Assembly (NCBI GenBank): GCA_020744225.1
Contig: JAGMWG010000004.1
Coordinates: 1,302,001 to 1,366,000 of the forward strand
DNA length: 64,000 bases
Reading direction: 5' to 3'
Origin: Paraphoma chrysanthemicola
Taxonomy: Eukaryota; Ascomycota; Dothideomycetes; Pleosporales; Phaeosphaeriaceae
How positions within the stretch are numbered: the first letter of the stretch is position 1; each line of letters opens with the position of its first letter. Made by a program: the position numbers and the translations under genes. The notes under the pieces are model-generated. The model searched no databases. It worked only from the letters and a program-made list of their open reading frames with translations, and had not been told where the DNA came from. Of the stretch, positions 12,129 to 23,106 are shown one piece after another.

Positions 12129-13961
12129 ATCACAAAAATCATATCTCCGCATCGCATTCTCAGCATCATCTTCGACCATATAATTGTAATAAGATCAACG
12201 CGCCTGATCCGAATATTCTTTCGCTCTTCGTCGATTCAATTCGTCGGGCTGCGGTCATGAACAAACGATACTGAGCCTCCCGCCGCCGTCGGGAACGGTG
12301 CACGAGCCGGGGAGGCGTCAGACGCGCAAACGGGTCGCAAAAGCATTTCAGGACGGCGTTTCGGCGTAAGACAAGCCGTCCTGGCACTATCGCTCCACTA
12401 TTTCGCGACATCATCTACCCTGTTGTCTCAATATCAACTCCACATTCGCTCTGTACACCACCACATTTTCCTTGATCAGATCATTTAGGCGGCATTTTCA
12501 TCGTGTTGGGACGATTATCGTACCCTGTTTGGCAGGGAAATTGTCTTTATAGGCCAGGGGGCCACAGTGCTTGGGAACCCCAGCCACATTTGCTTCAGAA
12601 TTTCCGATACCTCATTAGACCGTGAAGGCATACAAGCCCTCATTTCCTTTGTTTCCCATACCCTACTTCTCTTGGCTTCAGCTGGCGGATACCCCAATTT
12701 GAGCATTTGGCGACCATATTTACTCCCTGACACATCACTACCCCTCTTGAGCAATGTTTGGGCCGGGGTTTTCTTCTTGGATACTTGGTGCATGGATCGG
12801 ACGAGGTTTGCAAGAACTAGCCTGAGCGATTAAACTGCCCTTTTTTCCTCCTTGTGTCGTCACCTGATATCCGTTTTCCCTTGAGTCGCAGCTTTCCTCT
12901 TGTTATATATAGACCGACGAGGGCTTCCTCCTTACCTGCGTTGACCAAGCGTCGTCAGCATGGACTGTAACCACCTTGTAATCACCATAATAGCGGTCCT
13001 ACATATTGACCAGCACTCTTCTCCTTTCCCAAGTGCCCAGGATGGCCCCCGGAGCTCGACTGGTGCTTAGCAGGCACCTCCAGGCTGGACCGGACACTAT
13101 TTGTAGTTGGTAGTCATTGCGAATGAAAATCCTCCTTACTCAACTTACTTCTTTGCCACTGTACACGCTTTCAACCGCATCATGACTAAACCTTGCCGCC
13201 TCCGATCCTACAGTCCTAGAGGTCCTGTACATACGTGTACAACTCCAGCGCGAATTTAGTCGAGGTATGGAGGGCTTTGGGACTACAACACATAGGACAG
13301 GATCAAGACTCTATCCGCGTTTGGATTCCTCCAGATGGCGTCACACTTCAAGTAGCGAAGTTCAAGCACACAGTGGTTTAGAGGAGAGTTCAGTGTACAA
13401 GATTATGATATCAGGACGGCAATATTAGCACAGTCTGGCAAAACCACCCATCCCAGCATTCCCAAAATCCATCCTTCACCTCTCTTATTCTCAAGCAACC
13501 AACCCATCTGGCGTCATCTCCTCCGTGCTACATGCTTTCAATCCCCGCCCCAGCGCTCGGGACCCTGCGTTCTCGTCCACCGCTCAGGCGCGGGACTGTG
13601 CATTTCGGGATCCCGGCGCGCATGTCGACGCCATGCTCGTTCCCGAGCGTTGCACAGCAGATGCGTGTTTGCTTTTTCGCTTGTGCGACGACGGGACAAC
13701 GGGCAGGTGAAATTTAGCGGCAAAGGAACGGGCCGGTGCATGTCTTGCGCGTGCGGTAAGAAGCACGAGCTCAGGCTTTGGGGACGGGGTGATGTGTGTC
13801 ATGATTTGGGGCAGAGAGGGTCTGACATGCTTCAAAAGAATGGCTACTTCTTCAATGCTTGGCTTCGTCTTATCTTGTCTGACTTTCCACTGCTTGTGTA
13901 AATGCTTCAAACTTGTCTATGAAACGCCGCCCAATGCCCCTAGAGATGCTTGATGTGAAAT
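12129..13961. other. Convergent intergenic region
   Basis: 1.8 kb between the ends of two convergent genes (kinase and NAR1). A TATATATA tract is present near 12,905 but no credible coding sequence follows it. Short ORFs in both directions have no recognisable content. Confidence 0.5.
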
Positions 13962-15893
13962 CTACCAGCCTCCGCCAACCGTGACGGCCAAGCCGGCTAC
14001 GCGCTCCATGTCGCTCACTTTCTTGCCCACGTCGCTTTCGACCTTGCGGTAAGATGTGTATAGGAGCTTTTGTGGATCCACGCCCGTGATGCTGGACCAG
14101 TGGTCCATTACGGCCTTGATCTTTTGTCGTGAGATACCGTTCACGACATCGTTGCCCATCGTGTGGCCATTTGTATCGATTCCGTTCATTTCGTGATCGC
14201 CGTCCTCATCGACCTTCTCTTCCTCCGAGTTGTCGCCTGAGAAATAAGCCTCGTCTACCCTTGCAAGCCACTCTTTCTGCTCCTTGGGTCCTGGTTTTGG
14301 TGCTAGGACGTCGCCGTTCGGCTGTTCCAAGCCTTCCGCGATGCGCACGTCTTGAACCTCTGTCACTTTGACTTGCCCTCCTCCATTCGTACATCCGCCT
14401 GGACACGCCATGACCTCAACATATGCATAGTCCTTCACACCATCTCCGGCCGCAGCACCAGCTGCACCTGGTCTCCGACTCACACCCGTCTTTCCTCCCG
14501 GTAATCTGCTCGCCTTCGCAGGTTTAAGGCGCCGAACCAAGTTTTGTATATTCCGGAAGCCATAGAAGCGCGCTGCTCGTATTATCGTTTCCGAGCCTTG
14601 GATAAGCGAGTATTCCACCACGTCCGCGTTGCGACCCCGTGATACAGTAATGGAGGAGCCAGGATTCTGGGCTTGGTATGTCTGGAGGATGTGGTACAAA
14701 TATCCTCCCGAAGGTCCTGCAACAGCATCTTGATTCTTCCGGCGTGAGGATGGGAAAAGGAACGCATCGAGCTTCGGGTCGGGGAACGCAATGCGCTCGG
14801 CAACAGACAGAGGCTTTCGTGAAACTGACGAAAAGTTGATGCCACGGGCAGAGGCGAGTTGAAGCAGCTCGCGAGCTGTGATGACGCAGTCGACGTCTCG
14901 TACAGGTTCCTGGGAGGCATCGTGGTTAGGTAGCCAAGCAGTGGAAGTCAGCTCACTGCGACTGGCTTCGAGCTTTTTATCGAAGCATGGCATGATGGCT
15001 ACATGCCATACTTGCGACGGTGATATGTTGTAGCGCTGGCTTAGCACCGACTTGACCAACGTGCCAGTGAGCGCTTGGGGTGACTTCAACCGCGATAGAT
15101 GGGGCAGAATGTACGGATGTGTCTTCTCGGCGTAGCATATCCATCCGGGGCAGGCCGACGTGAGTATTGGCTGCTTTGGCTTTGTGTCGATGGCGCCCTC
15201 GGACCCGAACTTCGTTGGCGCATTCGAGCCCAGCGCGATCGCGACTTCGTCTGCTGCTGCGACGAGGCAAGCTTCGCGAACAACATTTGTATCGACGACC
15301 CATGCAAAATCGCTACCGTTATGACCGCCTGCTCTTAAGCCATTCGGACCGCTCAAAAGCTGTGTGATCATGTTTCCTGCCTCCGCTTCTGACACATTGA
15401 ACACAGCAGCCAAACTTGCGCGCGCCTGTGGCGACACGCTGGCGACGAAGAGCTTGCTCTCGTGGCTGTGCCCATTGATTCCATTTGTAGTCCCACTGGA
15501 GGCATGTCCGTTTGTTGCTCCATTCGTGCCATTATGTGTCAGCCATGGCACCCGTAGTGACTGGTAGTTGTCGAGCGTCGTGAGGACCTCAGTATGCGAT
15601 TGAAGCGTTACCAGGACGGCTTCGGCGCTCGTGACGCATCCTGAGCATGCCAGACAGTCCGTAAGCGATATCGAAGCGGGCGGCGGTGGTTGCGCGGCAG
15701 CGGCTTTGTCCTCAGTGGTAACTTCGTAAGGATTCTAGCATTTGTCAGTATGCTCAAACGCAAAGAGTGCCTCAGGCGTCGCGCATACGCTGTTGTCTTC
15801 TGCCTTCGCTGGCAACGTCTCTATGGGCTTTATGCACGCGACACCCGGGGATATGAAGTCATTTAGATCGTCTGCAGAAAGAATAGCGCTCAT
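13962..15893 (-). CDS. NAR1: Cytosolic Fe-S cluster assembly factor NAR1
   Basis: Iron-hydrogenase-like protein of the cytosolic iron-sulfur assembly (CIA) machinery; it links the early scaffold to the CIA targeting complex and carries two 4Fe-4S clusters. Two exons on the minus strand: 15789-15893 and 13962-15734, intron 15735-15788; 625 aa. The N-terminus MSAILSADDLNDFISPGVAC is the family signature and would be missed if the gene were started at the large exon. The N-terminal cluster ligands are Cys20 and the DCLACSGC group (Cys62, 65, 68). The hydrogenase-like cluster ligands lie in TSACPGW, IMPCFDKK and MACPGGCTNGGGQ. The insert near the C-terminus is acidic and low-complexity (EEEKVDEDGDHE), and the end matches short NAR1 tails. 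It is divergent from the gene at 16493. Confidence 0.95.
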
Positions 15894-16492
15894 GATGAGC
15901 TTTCGAGGATGGAGGTGGCGGGCAGAGAATTGGAAGCGACCGGCGCAAATGCGTCACACAGGAAAACAGAACACACAGCAAGCCCCAAACTCAGGCACCA
16001 GAAGAGTCATTGAGGGGAGGTCATAGCACACCTTCTGAAGTGCCTTAGAAATGCACGCCGATGCGCGGAGAAGCCAAAGACATTTCCATGGTTCGCCTGC
16101 CGCCGCAATGCGCCCACCTATCGATAAGCTCCGATTTCACATTGGATCATGTCCGCGGCTTCTTTCCGAATTCCGCCACAACTTCCATGACTAACCTCAA
16201 CCTCCACACTGCCTCACGTGCTTGCTGGGCTGAACCTGGGAAGTCCTGCCCTAGAGTTTGGACATTTCAGCCACAAGTTCTGCAGCACAATATGCGCGGA
16301 CAATATATTTGCGGGGTGCAGGTTGCTCACGGCAGGTCGATTTAGCCTGACTGGCTACCGGACATTGGGAAGATCAGCGTTCAGGACCTCAGTTCGCAAG
16401 GTTGCAGCAAAGGATAGAGTATCTGCTTTACTTCTGACGACGTTTCTTGTATTTCTGTTCCTCATGTCTCCTCTTCACATTATCTTGTGTCG
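15894..16492. promoter_or_regulatory. Divergent promoter, NAR1 / GT25 gene
   Basis: 599 bp between two start codons pointing away from each other, so it must drive both. No gene or clear repeat seen inside. Confidence 0.5.
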
Positions 16493-18116
16493 ATGTTGCG
16501 AACAGTCGAGATGCGACGCATCTCTGTTGACACGATGGGGTTGATGTCCCTCAAGAACGGCGCCACCTTCGATGCTACAAAAAGGAGACATGCTTGGTAC
16601 TTCTCACAACCCAAATTGCTGGTTACCTGCCTGCTCTTTGCTGGATTCTGGACTTTCCTGGACTTCCGTAGACATGCCATCCTGATTCCCGAGGATTCCT
16701 TCAGATTTGTAGAGGACGAAAGTCTACGGGATATTGCGAATACTACACTAGGAGTAGGTTGCACGTTCATTTATCCGGGGTATAGATTTTGGAGTCATAA
16801 GGTTTTCAACCCTTGATTCTCAATTCACCATTCGCGATTCAGTCTTTCCGAGACCGTTCGAACAGTGAGCCATGCTGACATTGTGCTAGTTTCAGAAGAT
16901 ATTCGTGCTCAACCTGCCAGTGCGCACCGATCGTCGGGATGCGATGTCATTATCTGCAGCCATATCGAACATCAAGCTCGAATATGTTGAAGGTGTGACA
17001 GGCATTAGCATCAAGGAAAGTGCATATCCACCACCGCAGGAGAACATCAAGCTCCTACCAGGCATACGAGGGAGCTGGAGGACTCATATGAACGCGTTGC
17101 AAAAGTACTTCCGCCGGCATGTATTTCCCAAACCTACAGCCCAGAACTGATGTCTTTCTAGGGTGGTCGAGCAAAATCTCACAACAGCATTTATCCTCGA
17201 GGACGATGTCGATTGGGACATTCGTGTCCGTCAAAACCTCCAACGATTCGCTGTCGCCTCACGGCATCTCTCTTCAAGTCGCGATCCCCTCCGAAATGAT
17301 CCCAATTTGAGAAACCAGGTCGAATTTCATCTCAGCACCGAGACAGAGGACATGGCGTTCAAGAGCATCGACAATAAGGCGATCCCGAAGACAATAGCGT
17401 CATTACCTTTATCTTCTGTTTACGAAAATACCGTTATCGATCAACACAAGACGAGTGCTGAACACAGCTCACCATATGGCGACCCCGCAACATGGGATAT
17501 TCTGTGGCTAGGACACTGCGGTGCAGGACTCCCTCGTGACTCTCAAGCCAATTCATCACCGCTCACGCACCACACTTTAGTGACGGCTTCGAATCTCATT
17601 TTGACACACGCCAACGACGCTACCGTTCCGATAGGCAAGCATCTCAAGGCGCATCCTTTCCAAGGTGGACTGGATCCTTTTGCCACCGCCTTTTCTCCAC
17701 ACACTCGTATTTACCATCGATCCACTGGTGGAGAACTTTGCACTGTCGGCTACGCCGTGTCCCAGCGTGGTGCACGTCGTCTCCTCCACCAATTTGGTCT
17801 CAAAGGCTGGAATGGTATATTTGACAGTGAGCTGGGGCGGTGGTGTGCTGGCGAAGACCCAGATATGGGGACGGACTATCCTAAAGTACCACCGGGAGAG
17901 GAGAGGAAGGAAAGAGTGTGCGTGACATCTCAGCCGCCCATTTTCGCCCATCATCACCCCATGCAGGGCGAGAGTGATATCGGAGGATTAGGTGGTGGAT
18001 ATGCGCGCAAGTACGAGACGAAGTATTTAAGGTACAGTGTGAGGATGAATCTTCAGAATTTGGTACAGGGCAAGACGGAGAGGGAGTTGACTGATCAGTG
18101 GCCAGACGAAGACTGA
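16493..18116 (+). CDS. Glycosyltransferase family 25-type protein, single-pass membrane
   Basis: A fungal member of the GT25 (LPS biosynthesis-type) glycosyltransferases, probably a type II membrane protein of the secretory pathway. Exons 16493-16753, 16890-17104 and 17162-18116; 476 aa. An N-terminal cytosolic stretch is followed by a hydrophobic anchor (about residues 41-58, LLVTCLLFAGFWTFL). The catalytic region begins with TLGFQKIFVLNLPVRTDRRD, formed at the first splice junction, and includes the acidic metal-site motif AFILEDDVDWD formed just after the second. A distal SELGRWCAGEDPD-like acidic region follows. The first intron (136 bp) is long for this window; the acceptor at 16889 is chosen because it restores the GFQKIF motif. 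Donor sugar and acceptor are unknown; similar fungal proteins are uncharacterised. Confidence 0.85.
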
Positions 18117-18614
18117 TTATTATTGCATGGTTGGTCCGGGAACAGTTCGATGCTTCTTACTACCAACATAAATGCCGGGAACGCTGCAGTATCAAGTTGT
18201 AGATTTACAACAAGTCGTGATTACTCAATGGTGGATGATACAAGGACTACTCTTTCCCTGTAAAGCGCATCGAGTTTTACTTGCGCCGTGACCTGTTTGA
18301 AACCATGCGCCATGATCGTCACGCTTCAATGTGATTTGCGGAGCCAGAGCGGCGACCGAACCGGCCCGCTGCGCCTCGATGCCCTTCACGAACATCAAGG
18401 CCCCTCCGCAGGCGCCTGCAGGACCCTTCAACCACATTCGGACGACATCAACGTACTTTCGCGCGATATCACGATTTCCTTTCTGCGCAGCGCTGAACTC
18501 TGCGACACAAACGGCGTGGCTGCAAGGCTGTCACACGGACCGCATACGTCTCGTCAACGTCATTGCCTGTGATTCGAATACCGCTACCTTCGACGCCTAC
18601 TAAGCGCAGCCACC
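18117..18614. other. Intergenic, upstream of Mpv17-family gene
   Basis: 498 bp. An open frame of 90 codons (18331-18603, plus strand) has no recognisable content and is probably leader sequence. Confidence 0.5.
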
Positions 18615-19742
18615 ATGGATTCCACCAGACGTAGAGTGCTCTACCAACTGAATAGCCGCTGGATATACGGCAAGATTGTGAGCAGCCTCGCACATGCTGC
18701 AACCCGCCATCGCTGACACGTTGTGTCGAACAGCCACTCCTCCACGCCGCAGTCTTCCTCCTACAAATGGCTGCAGTCTCGCTCCTCGTGCGCAAATACA
18801 ACAGCTACTATGCGCAAAGGCCGGGTAAGGGCTGTCGACACTTCTCGTGCGGACTACATGCTGACGCCCCCTTCAGTCCTTACCACGATGATCACCAACG
18901 CCGTACGTATCCCATCTTGCCACTGAGCATCATCCGTATATATGTCTTCCTCCAGCGACCCCCAGTGCGACCGATGATCGCGTATATGTTGTCCTTCAAA
19001 GCTGGATGCTCGCGTCTAGATTAGATTATGGACTAACGGTGACACAGGTGTTGGGTGGTATCGCAGACACTGTAGCACAGACATTGACTGCTGTTCGACA
19101 GCGCGCAGTTCGCAAGAATGGTGGTCCGGGCAAAGATGACTTCCTGGCAATCGAGATCCACGAGCTGGACAGGAAGAACCCAATGAACGACATCGACCTC
19201 ATCCCGGACTCGAAGCGCCTTCCTCCATCATTCGATTTTGAGCGGACCGTGCGATTCATGTCCTATGGTTTCATTATGTCACCACTTCAGCACCGGTGGT
19301 TTCGATTCCTGTCGTCTACATTTCCGATGAGCAAGACGTCGACCTGGCTGCCTGCCTTGAAGCGCGTTGCATTTGACCAATTTTTGTTTGCTCCGGCTGG
19401 TAAGTTCGCATGTTTGCCAATCGATCAGTGAGAAGGCTGATAAATATAGGTCTTGCCTGCTTCTTTACATTCATGACTGTTGCCGAGGGCGGAGGAAAGC
19501 GTGCTGTGCAGCGTAAGTTCCAGGACATCTATGTCCCTGCACTCAAGGCGAATTGGTTGGTCTGGCCAACCGTGCAAATCATCAATTTCCGCGTCATGCC
19601 GATTCAGTACCAAATTGTAAGTGGGGTTTCAGGAGGAGTCCAGCTATTACTGACACTTGCGCAGCCTTTCGTCTCGACCGTTGGTATTGCTTGGACAGCG
19701 TACCTTTCCCTTACAAACTCAGCCGACGAAGTGTCTTCTTAA
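18615..19742 (+). CDS. Mpv17/PMP22-family integral membrane protein
   Basis: A four-helix membrane protein of the Mpv17/PMP22/Sym1 family found in peroxisomes, the inner mitochondrial membrane or vacuole; proposed to act as a channel or in solute homeostasis. Six small exons: 18615-18677, 18734-18824, 18877-18902, 19048-19399, 19450-19616 and 19665-19742; 258 aa. Exon 3 is only 26 bp. Splicing restores the family block YYAQRPVLTTMITNAVLGGI and, at the C-terminus, ANWLVWPTVQIINF followed by PFVSTVGIAWTAYLSLTNS. A charged insert (about residues 90-125, with NPMNDIDLIPDSKRLPP) is typical of the fungal YOR292C-like branch rather than of Sym1. Membrane location is inferred from the family. Confidence 0.9.
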
Positions 19743-20541
19743 ACTTATTACGGATCTCCTTGTATTCCTTGGTGTCTGGACACATTCCGCCCAGTTCGAG
19801 TTCGGAACAAGAGCGTACTTTGGGTTTGCACTTCTGCATATTGGATTTGGCATCTCAGCCCTTGGGCATTGCATGGCGTTAGGTTTGGTTATGGATTGGC
19901 TTCAAGTTTGGCGTTTCTCTGTACATGCTCTCATTAGGTCACGAATGCAGCATATTCTTACCTCTCGAAGTCCGTTCCAGTTCTGCTAGCAAGTCTTCCT
20001 GTCATGCTCTCCAAGGCCCCGCCAGTGCGCATAACAGCAAGACGCGAGTCGTTAAGACATACACTCGTGGAAAACTTCGGGCGCGTTGGCTGACATAGAG
20101 ACTTTCACGTGGCGCTTCGCAAGCCTCAAACTACCTCTCGGCCGCGGGAAGCACATACTGACGATTATGTTTCGGACCGTACAGCCGCCGAGAGTATGTT
20201 ACGTTTTGTATTCTCTTTCCGGACCGGCATTTTCGCTGCTTGCTTTTGTGATTCGATAAGGCGGGTCGAATTTCATACAGGAATTGTCTGACCTCACCCC
20301 ACCCCGCGCCTGCGCGCCTGCCCCGCTAGAGCTCCATGACATAGTGCGCTCAACAACAAACACGCAACTTCTCCCGCGCTCCACCTCTTCGCATTCCCAT
20401 ATCTTCGATGTAAGTATCCCTTCTACCATTTCGTCATTCTCCAAAAGCAATTGGCGCCTTGAGATTGTATAATACCCGCGATTAAGGTTCCTGAGCCCTG
20501 CTAATAGTAGATCCATCACAGTACCTCCAGAGAAGCCCAAC
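19743..20541. promoter_or_regulatory. PGK1 promoter and leader
   Basis: 799 bp upstream of phosphoglycerate kinase. From about 20,285 the plus strand is C/T-rich (CCCCACCCCGCG and CCTGCCCCGC blocks), as in strongly expressed fungal glycolytic promoters. It includes the candidate 5' UTR intron listed separately. A 130-codon ORF on the opposite strand here is taken as a shadow. Confidence 0.55.
20410..20521 (+). other. Candidate 5' UTR intron of PGK1
   Basis: A near-consensus donor GTAAGTAT at 20410, a GCTAAT branch word at 20500-20505 and a CACAG acceptor ending at 20521 define 112 bp, ending 20 bp before the PGK1 start codon. Leader introns are common in highly expressed fungal genes. Inferred from signals only. 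Confidence 0.45.
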
Positions 20542-21901
20542 ATGTCTCTCTCTAACAAGCTCTCCATTGCGGATGTCGACCTCAAGGGCAAGCGTGTCTT
20601 GATCCGAGTGAGTCTCCATGCAATGCAATGCTACTCGACCTAACCATTTGATGTGCAGGTCGATTTCAACGTCCCCCTCGACTCCGACAAGAAGATCACG
20701 AACAACCAGCGCATCGTCGGCGCCCTTCCCACAATCAAGTACGCACGTGACAATGGCGCCAAAGCCGTCATTCTCATGAGCCATCTCGGTCGGCCAGACG
20801 GCAAGCCGAACCCGAAGTACAGCCTCAAGCCGGTTGTTCCCGAGCTCGAGAAGCTGCTGGGCACAAGCGTGACCTTTACCGAGGACAGCGTAGGCCCAGA
20901 GACGGAAAAGACCGTGAACGCTGCGAAAGATGGACAGGTCATTCTATTGGAGAACTTGCGCTTCCATGCTGAGGAGGAGGGTAGTTACAAGGACGATGAG
21001 GGCAAGAAGCAGAAAGTGGACAAGAGCAAGGTCGAGGAGTTCAGGAAAGGATTGACTGCTCTTGGAGATATTTACATCAGTAGGGTTACCAAAGCTTCAT
21101 TTAAGTGCCTCGACATGGCTGATCACTTTCCTAGACGATGCATTTGGCACAGCCCACCGCGCCCACAGCTCCATGGTCGGCGTTGACCTACCCCAGAAAG
21201 CCTCTGGTTTCCTCGTCAAGAAGGAACTCGACTACTTCGCAAAGGCTCTTGAAGAGCCCAAGCGCCCCTTCCTTGCCATTCTTGGTGGCGCAAAGGTGAG
21301 CGACAAAATCCAGCTCATTGACAACCTTCTCGGCAAGGTTGACAGCCTAATCATCTGCGGCGGCATGTCCTTCACATTTAAGAAGACACTGGAAGGTGTC
21401 AAGATTGGCAACAGCTTGTTCGATGAGGCGGGCAGCAAGACAGTCAAAGATCTTGTAGAGAAGGCGAAGAAGAACAACGTCAAGATTGTGCTACCCACGG
21501 ATTACATCACAGCGGACAAGTTCGATAAGGACGCTCAGGTCGGGTACGCAAGGGACGAAGAGGGTATTCCAGATGGCTGGATGGGCCTCGACTGCGGAGA
21601 GAAGTCGATTAAGCTGTATAAGGAAGCCATCGGCGAGGCACAGACTATCCTCTGGAATGGACCTGCGGGCGTATTCGAGTTCGACAAATTCGCCAAGGGC
21701 ACCAAGGAGACTCTAGACGCTGCTGTCGAGGCAGCTCAGAGCGGCAAGATTGTCATCATTGGTGGCGGTGATACAGCGACGGTTGCGGCGAAGTATGGCG
21801 TAGAAGACAAGCTATCTCACGTATCGACGGGTGGTGGCGCGTCGCTCGAGCTGTTGGAGGGCAAGGATCTGCCTGGTGTGTCTGCGCTGTCGAGTAAGTA
21901 A
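20542..21901 (+). CDS. PGK1: Phosphoglycerate kinase
   Basis: Glycolytic and gluconeogenic enzyme that transfers phosphate from 1,3-bisphosphoglycerate to ADP; cytosolic. Exons 20542-20607, 20659-21079 and 21135-21901 give 417 aa, the standard length. Splicing joins LIR to VDFNVPLD (substrate-binding start), and the second junction forms NDAFGTAHRAHSSMVG. Other family marks: SHLGRPDG, LLENLRFH, LAILGGAKVSDKIQ, ILWNGPAGVFEF, GGGDTA and STGGGASLELLEG (nucleotide and phosphate loops). The three-exon structure and the C-terminal SALSSK tail are as in other ascomycetes. Promoter is C/T-rich, consistent with strong expression. Confidence 0.98.
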
Positions 21902-22156
21902 ATCACTTGCGAGACGTGGCGAGATCAAAAGCTTAGTGGAAGAAGGCAAAGCTTCAAAGTTATAATTGGTGTAGAATAACTGTCTCTTCAATAGAGCGTG
22001 ACTGCCATCAAAGATTTCGGTGCTATGATAATAGCAACCTGCTCGCCTCCGCATCTCCACAGCTCAGGGTACGGGTATTGTGGCAGGTGCTTTGCGCATC
22101 GTGGCCTCGTTGCGCTGGTGCGCAGGTCAATCGTGAATGTCGTCCAACTCTGTTGC

Positions 22157-22493
22157 TCATTTGCCCAGCTTCTTGAGCTCCTCCCTATAGAGCATTAGCA
22201 TTCACTTCCCATCTCACTTGCAGGCCACCCTCTCCTCACCTCAGTTGTACCGCGAAGTCCTCGTTTGTGTCGTCGTCGTCCCAGCTCTCCTCCCACAGAT
22301 GCGCGTTGCCGTTGGGAATCTGTGTCTCCTCCTCGGTCCAGTCCTCGACAGGAAAGTCCTCAAACTCATCATCCTCCTCTAGTACGGCGGGCTTCTTCTC
22401 TTGTGCGAGGGGTTGTTCGCCATTCTTGGAGTCGTTGACAGTGGCTTTGTCGTGCTTAGCTGTGGCAGAGGCGCCTTGGGCGTTACCGGACAT
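22157..22493 (-). CDS. SEM1: 26S proteasome lid subunit SEM1 (DSS1)
   Basis: Small acidic intrinsically disordered protein of the 19S proteasome lid; also part of TREX-2 and, with BRCA2-type proteins, of recombination complexes. Two exons on the minus strand: 22240-22493 and 22157-22184, intron 22185-22239; 93 aa, close to the 70-95 aa family range. The acidic core EDDEFEDFPVEDWTEEE and the helix block HLWEESWDDDDTNEDF are diagnostic. The unspliced frame ends at QLR; the 28-bp last exon adds EELKKLGK, the conserved basic helix that closes SEM1 proteins. Divergent from IML2. Confidence 0.95.
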
Positions 22494-23106
22494 GATTGCG
22501 GGATGTGGTGTGAATCGTACCGGTGTGGTGTTTTGCGGCTCGGATCGTGAAAGGGCTACGTTATCGTGGTGTTTGTCTGCGTGTGCTTTGGGGATGTGCT
22601 GGGTGTAGATATGGAGCTTCGATGCGGCTCTGACGGCGGAAGCGGCGATGAGCTTAGCGCGGGCAAGCGATCCCGATCACGTGCTTCCGCAAGTCAACGG
22701 TCAGCACCGCGGGGTACCACGGAATTGGAATCGCTGACGATCCTGGCTTCAGGGATGCGAATGCGAATCCCAGTGTCCCATCATCTCGCACTCTTGCGCT
22801 AGAATCTTTGCATTCGCGGCAGCGCCCAATCCCTCCTCGGGACGTAGTCTGCTTCGGAAACGAATATGACGTACATCATTTAGCTCCGAGCAAACGGACG
22901 AAGCAGCAGTAAGCAATGCGTAGGCTCCGCTCGGGGGTTATCAGCGCTTGAGACGTTAGTTTGTCTCCGCCTTCCACGCCAACGGTGGTGATACTTTGTC
23001 TTCAATTGTTACATTGTCGGTGTTTTTCCTTCCTTCTTTTCTTTGGCTTCATTCCACTAGATTGAGCCTTAGTATCTTCACCTCGTGAAGGTATACAGCC
23101 TGCAAG
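22494..23106. promoter_or_regulatory. Divergent promoter, SEM1 / IML2
   Basis: 613 bp between the two divergent start codons. No gene seen; short ORFs carry no recognisable content. Confidence 0.5.

Noticed and set aside
18631..18655. tRNA-like words (GTGCTCTACCAACTGAA) at the Mpv17-family start
   Set aside because: They are coding sequence of the first exon and do not fold with neighbouring arms.
20199..20591. 130-codon minus-strand ORF over the PGK1 leader
   Set aside because: Overlaps the PGK1 start and the candidate leader intron; no motif. Taken as a shadow.
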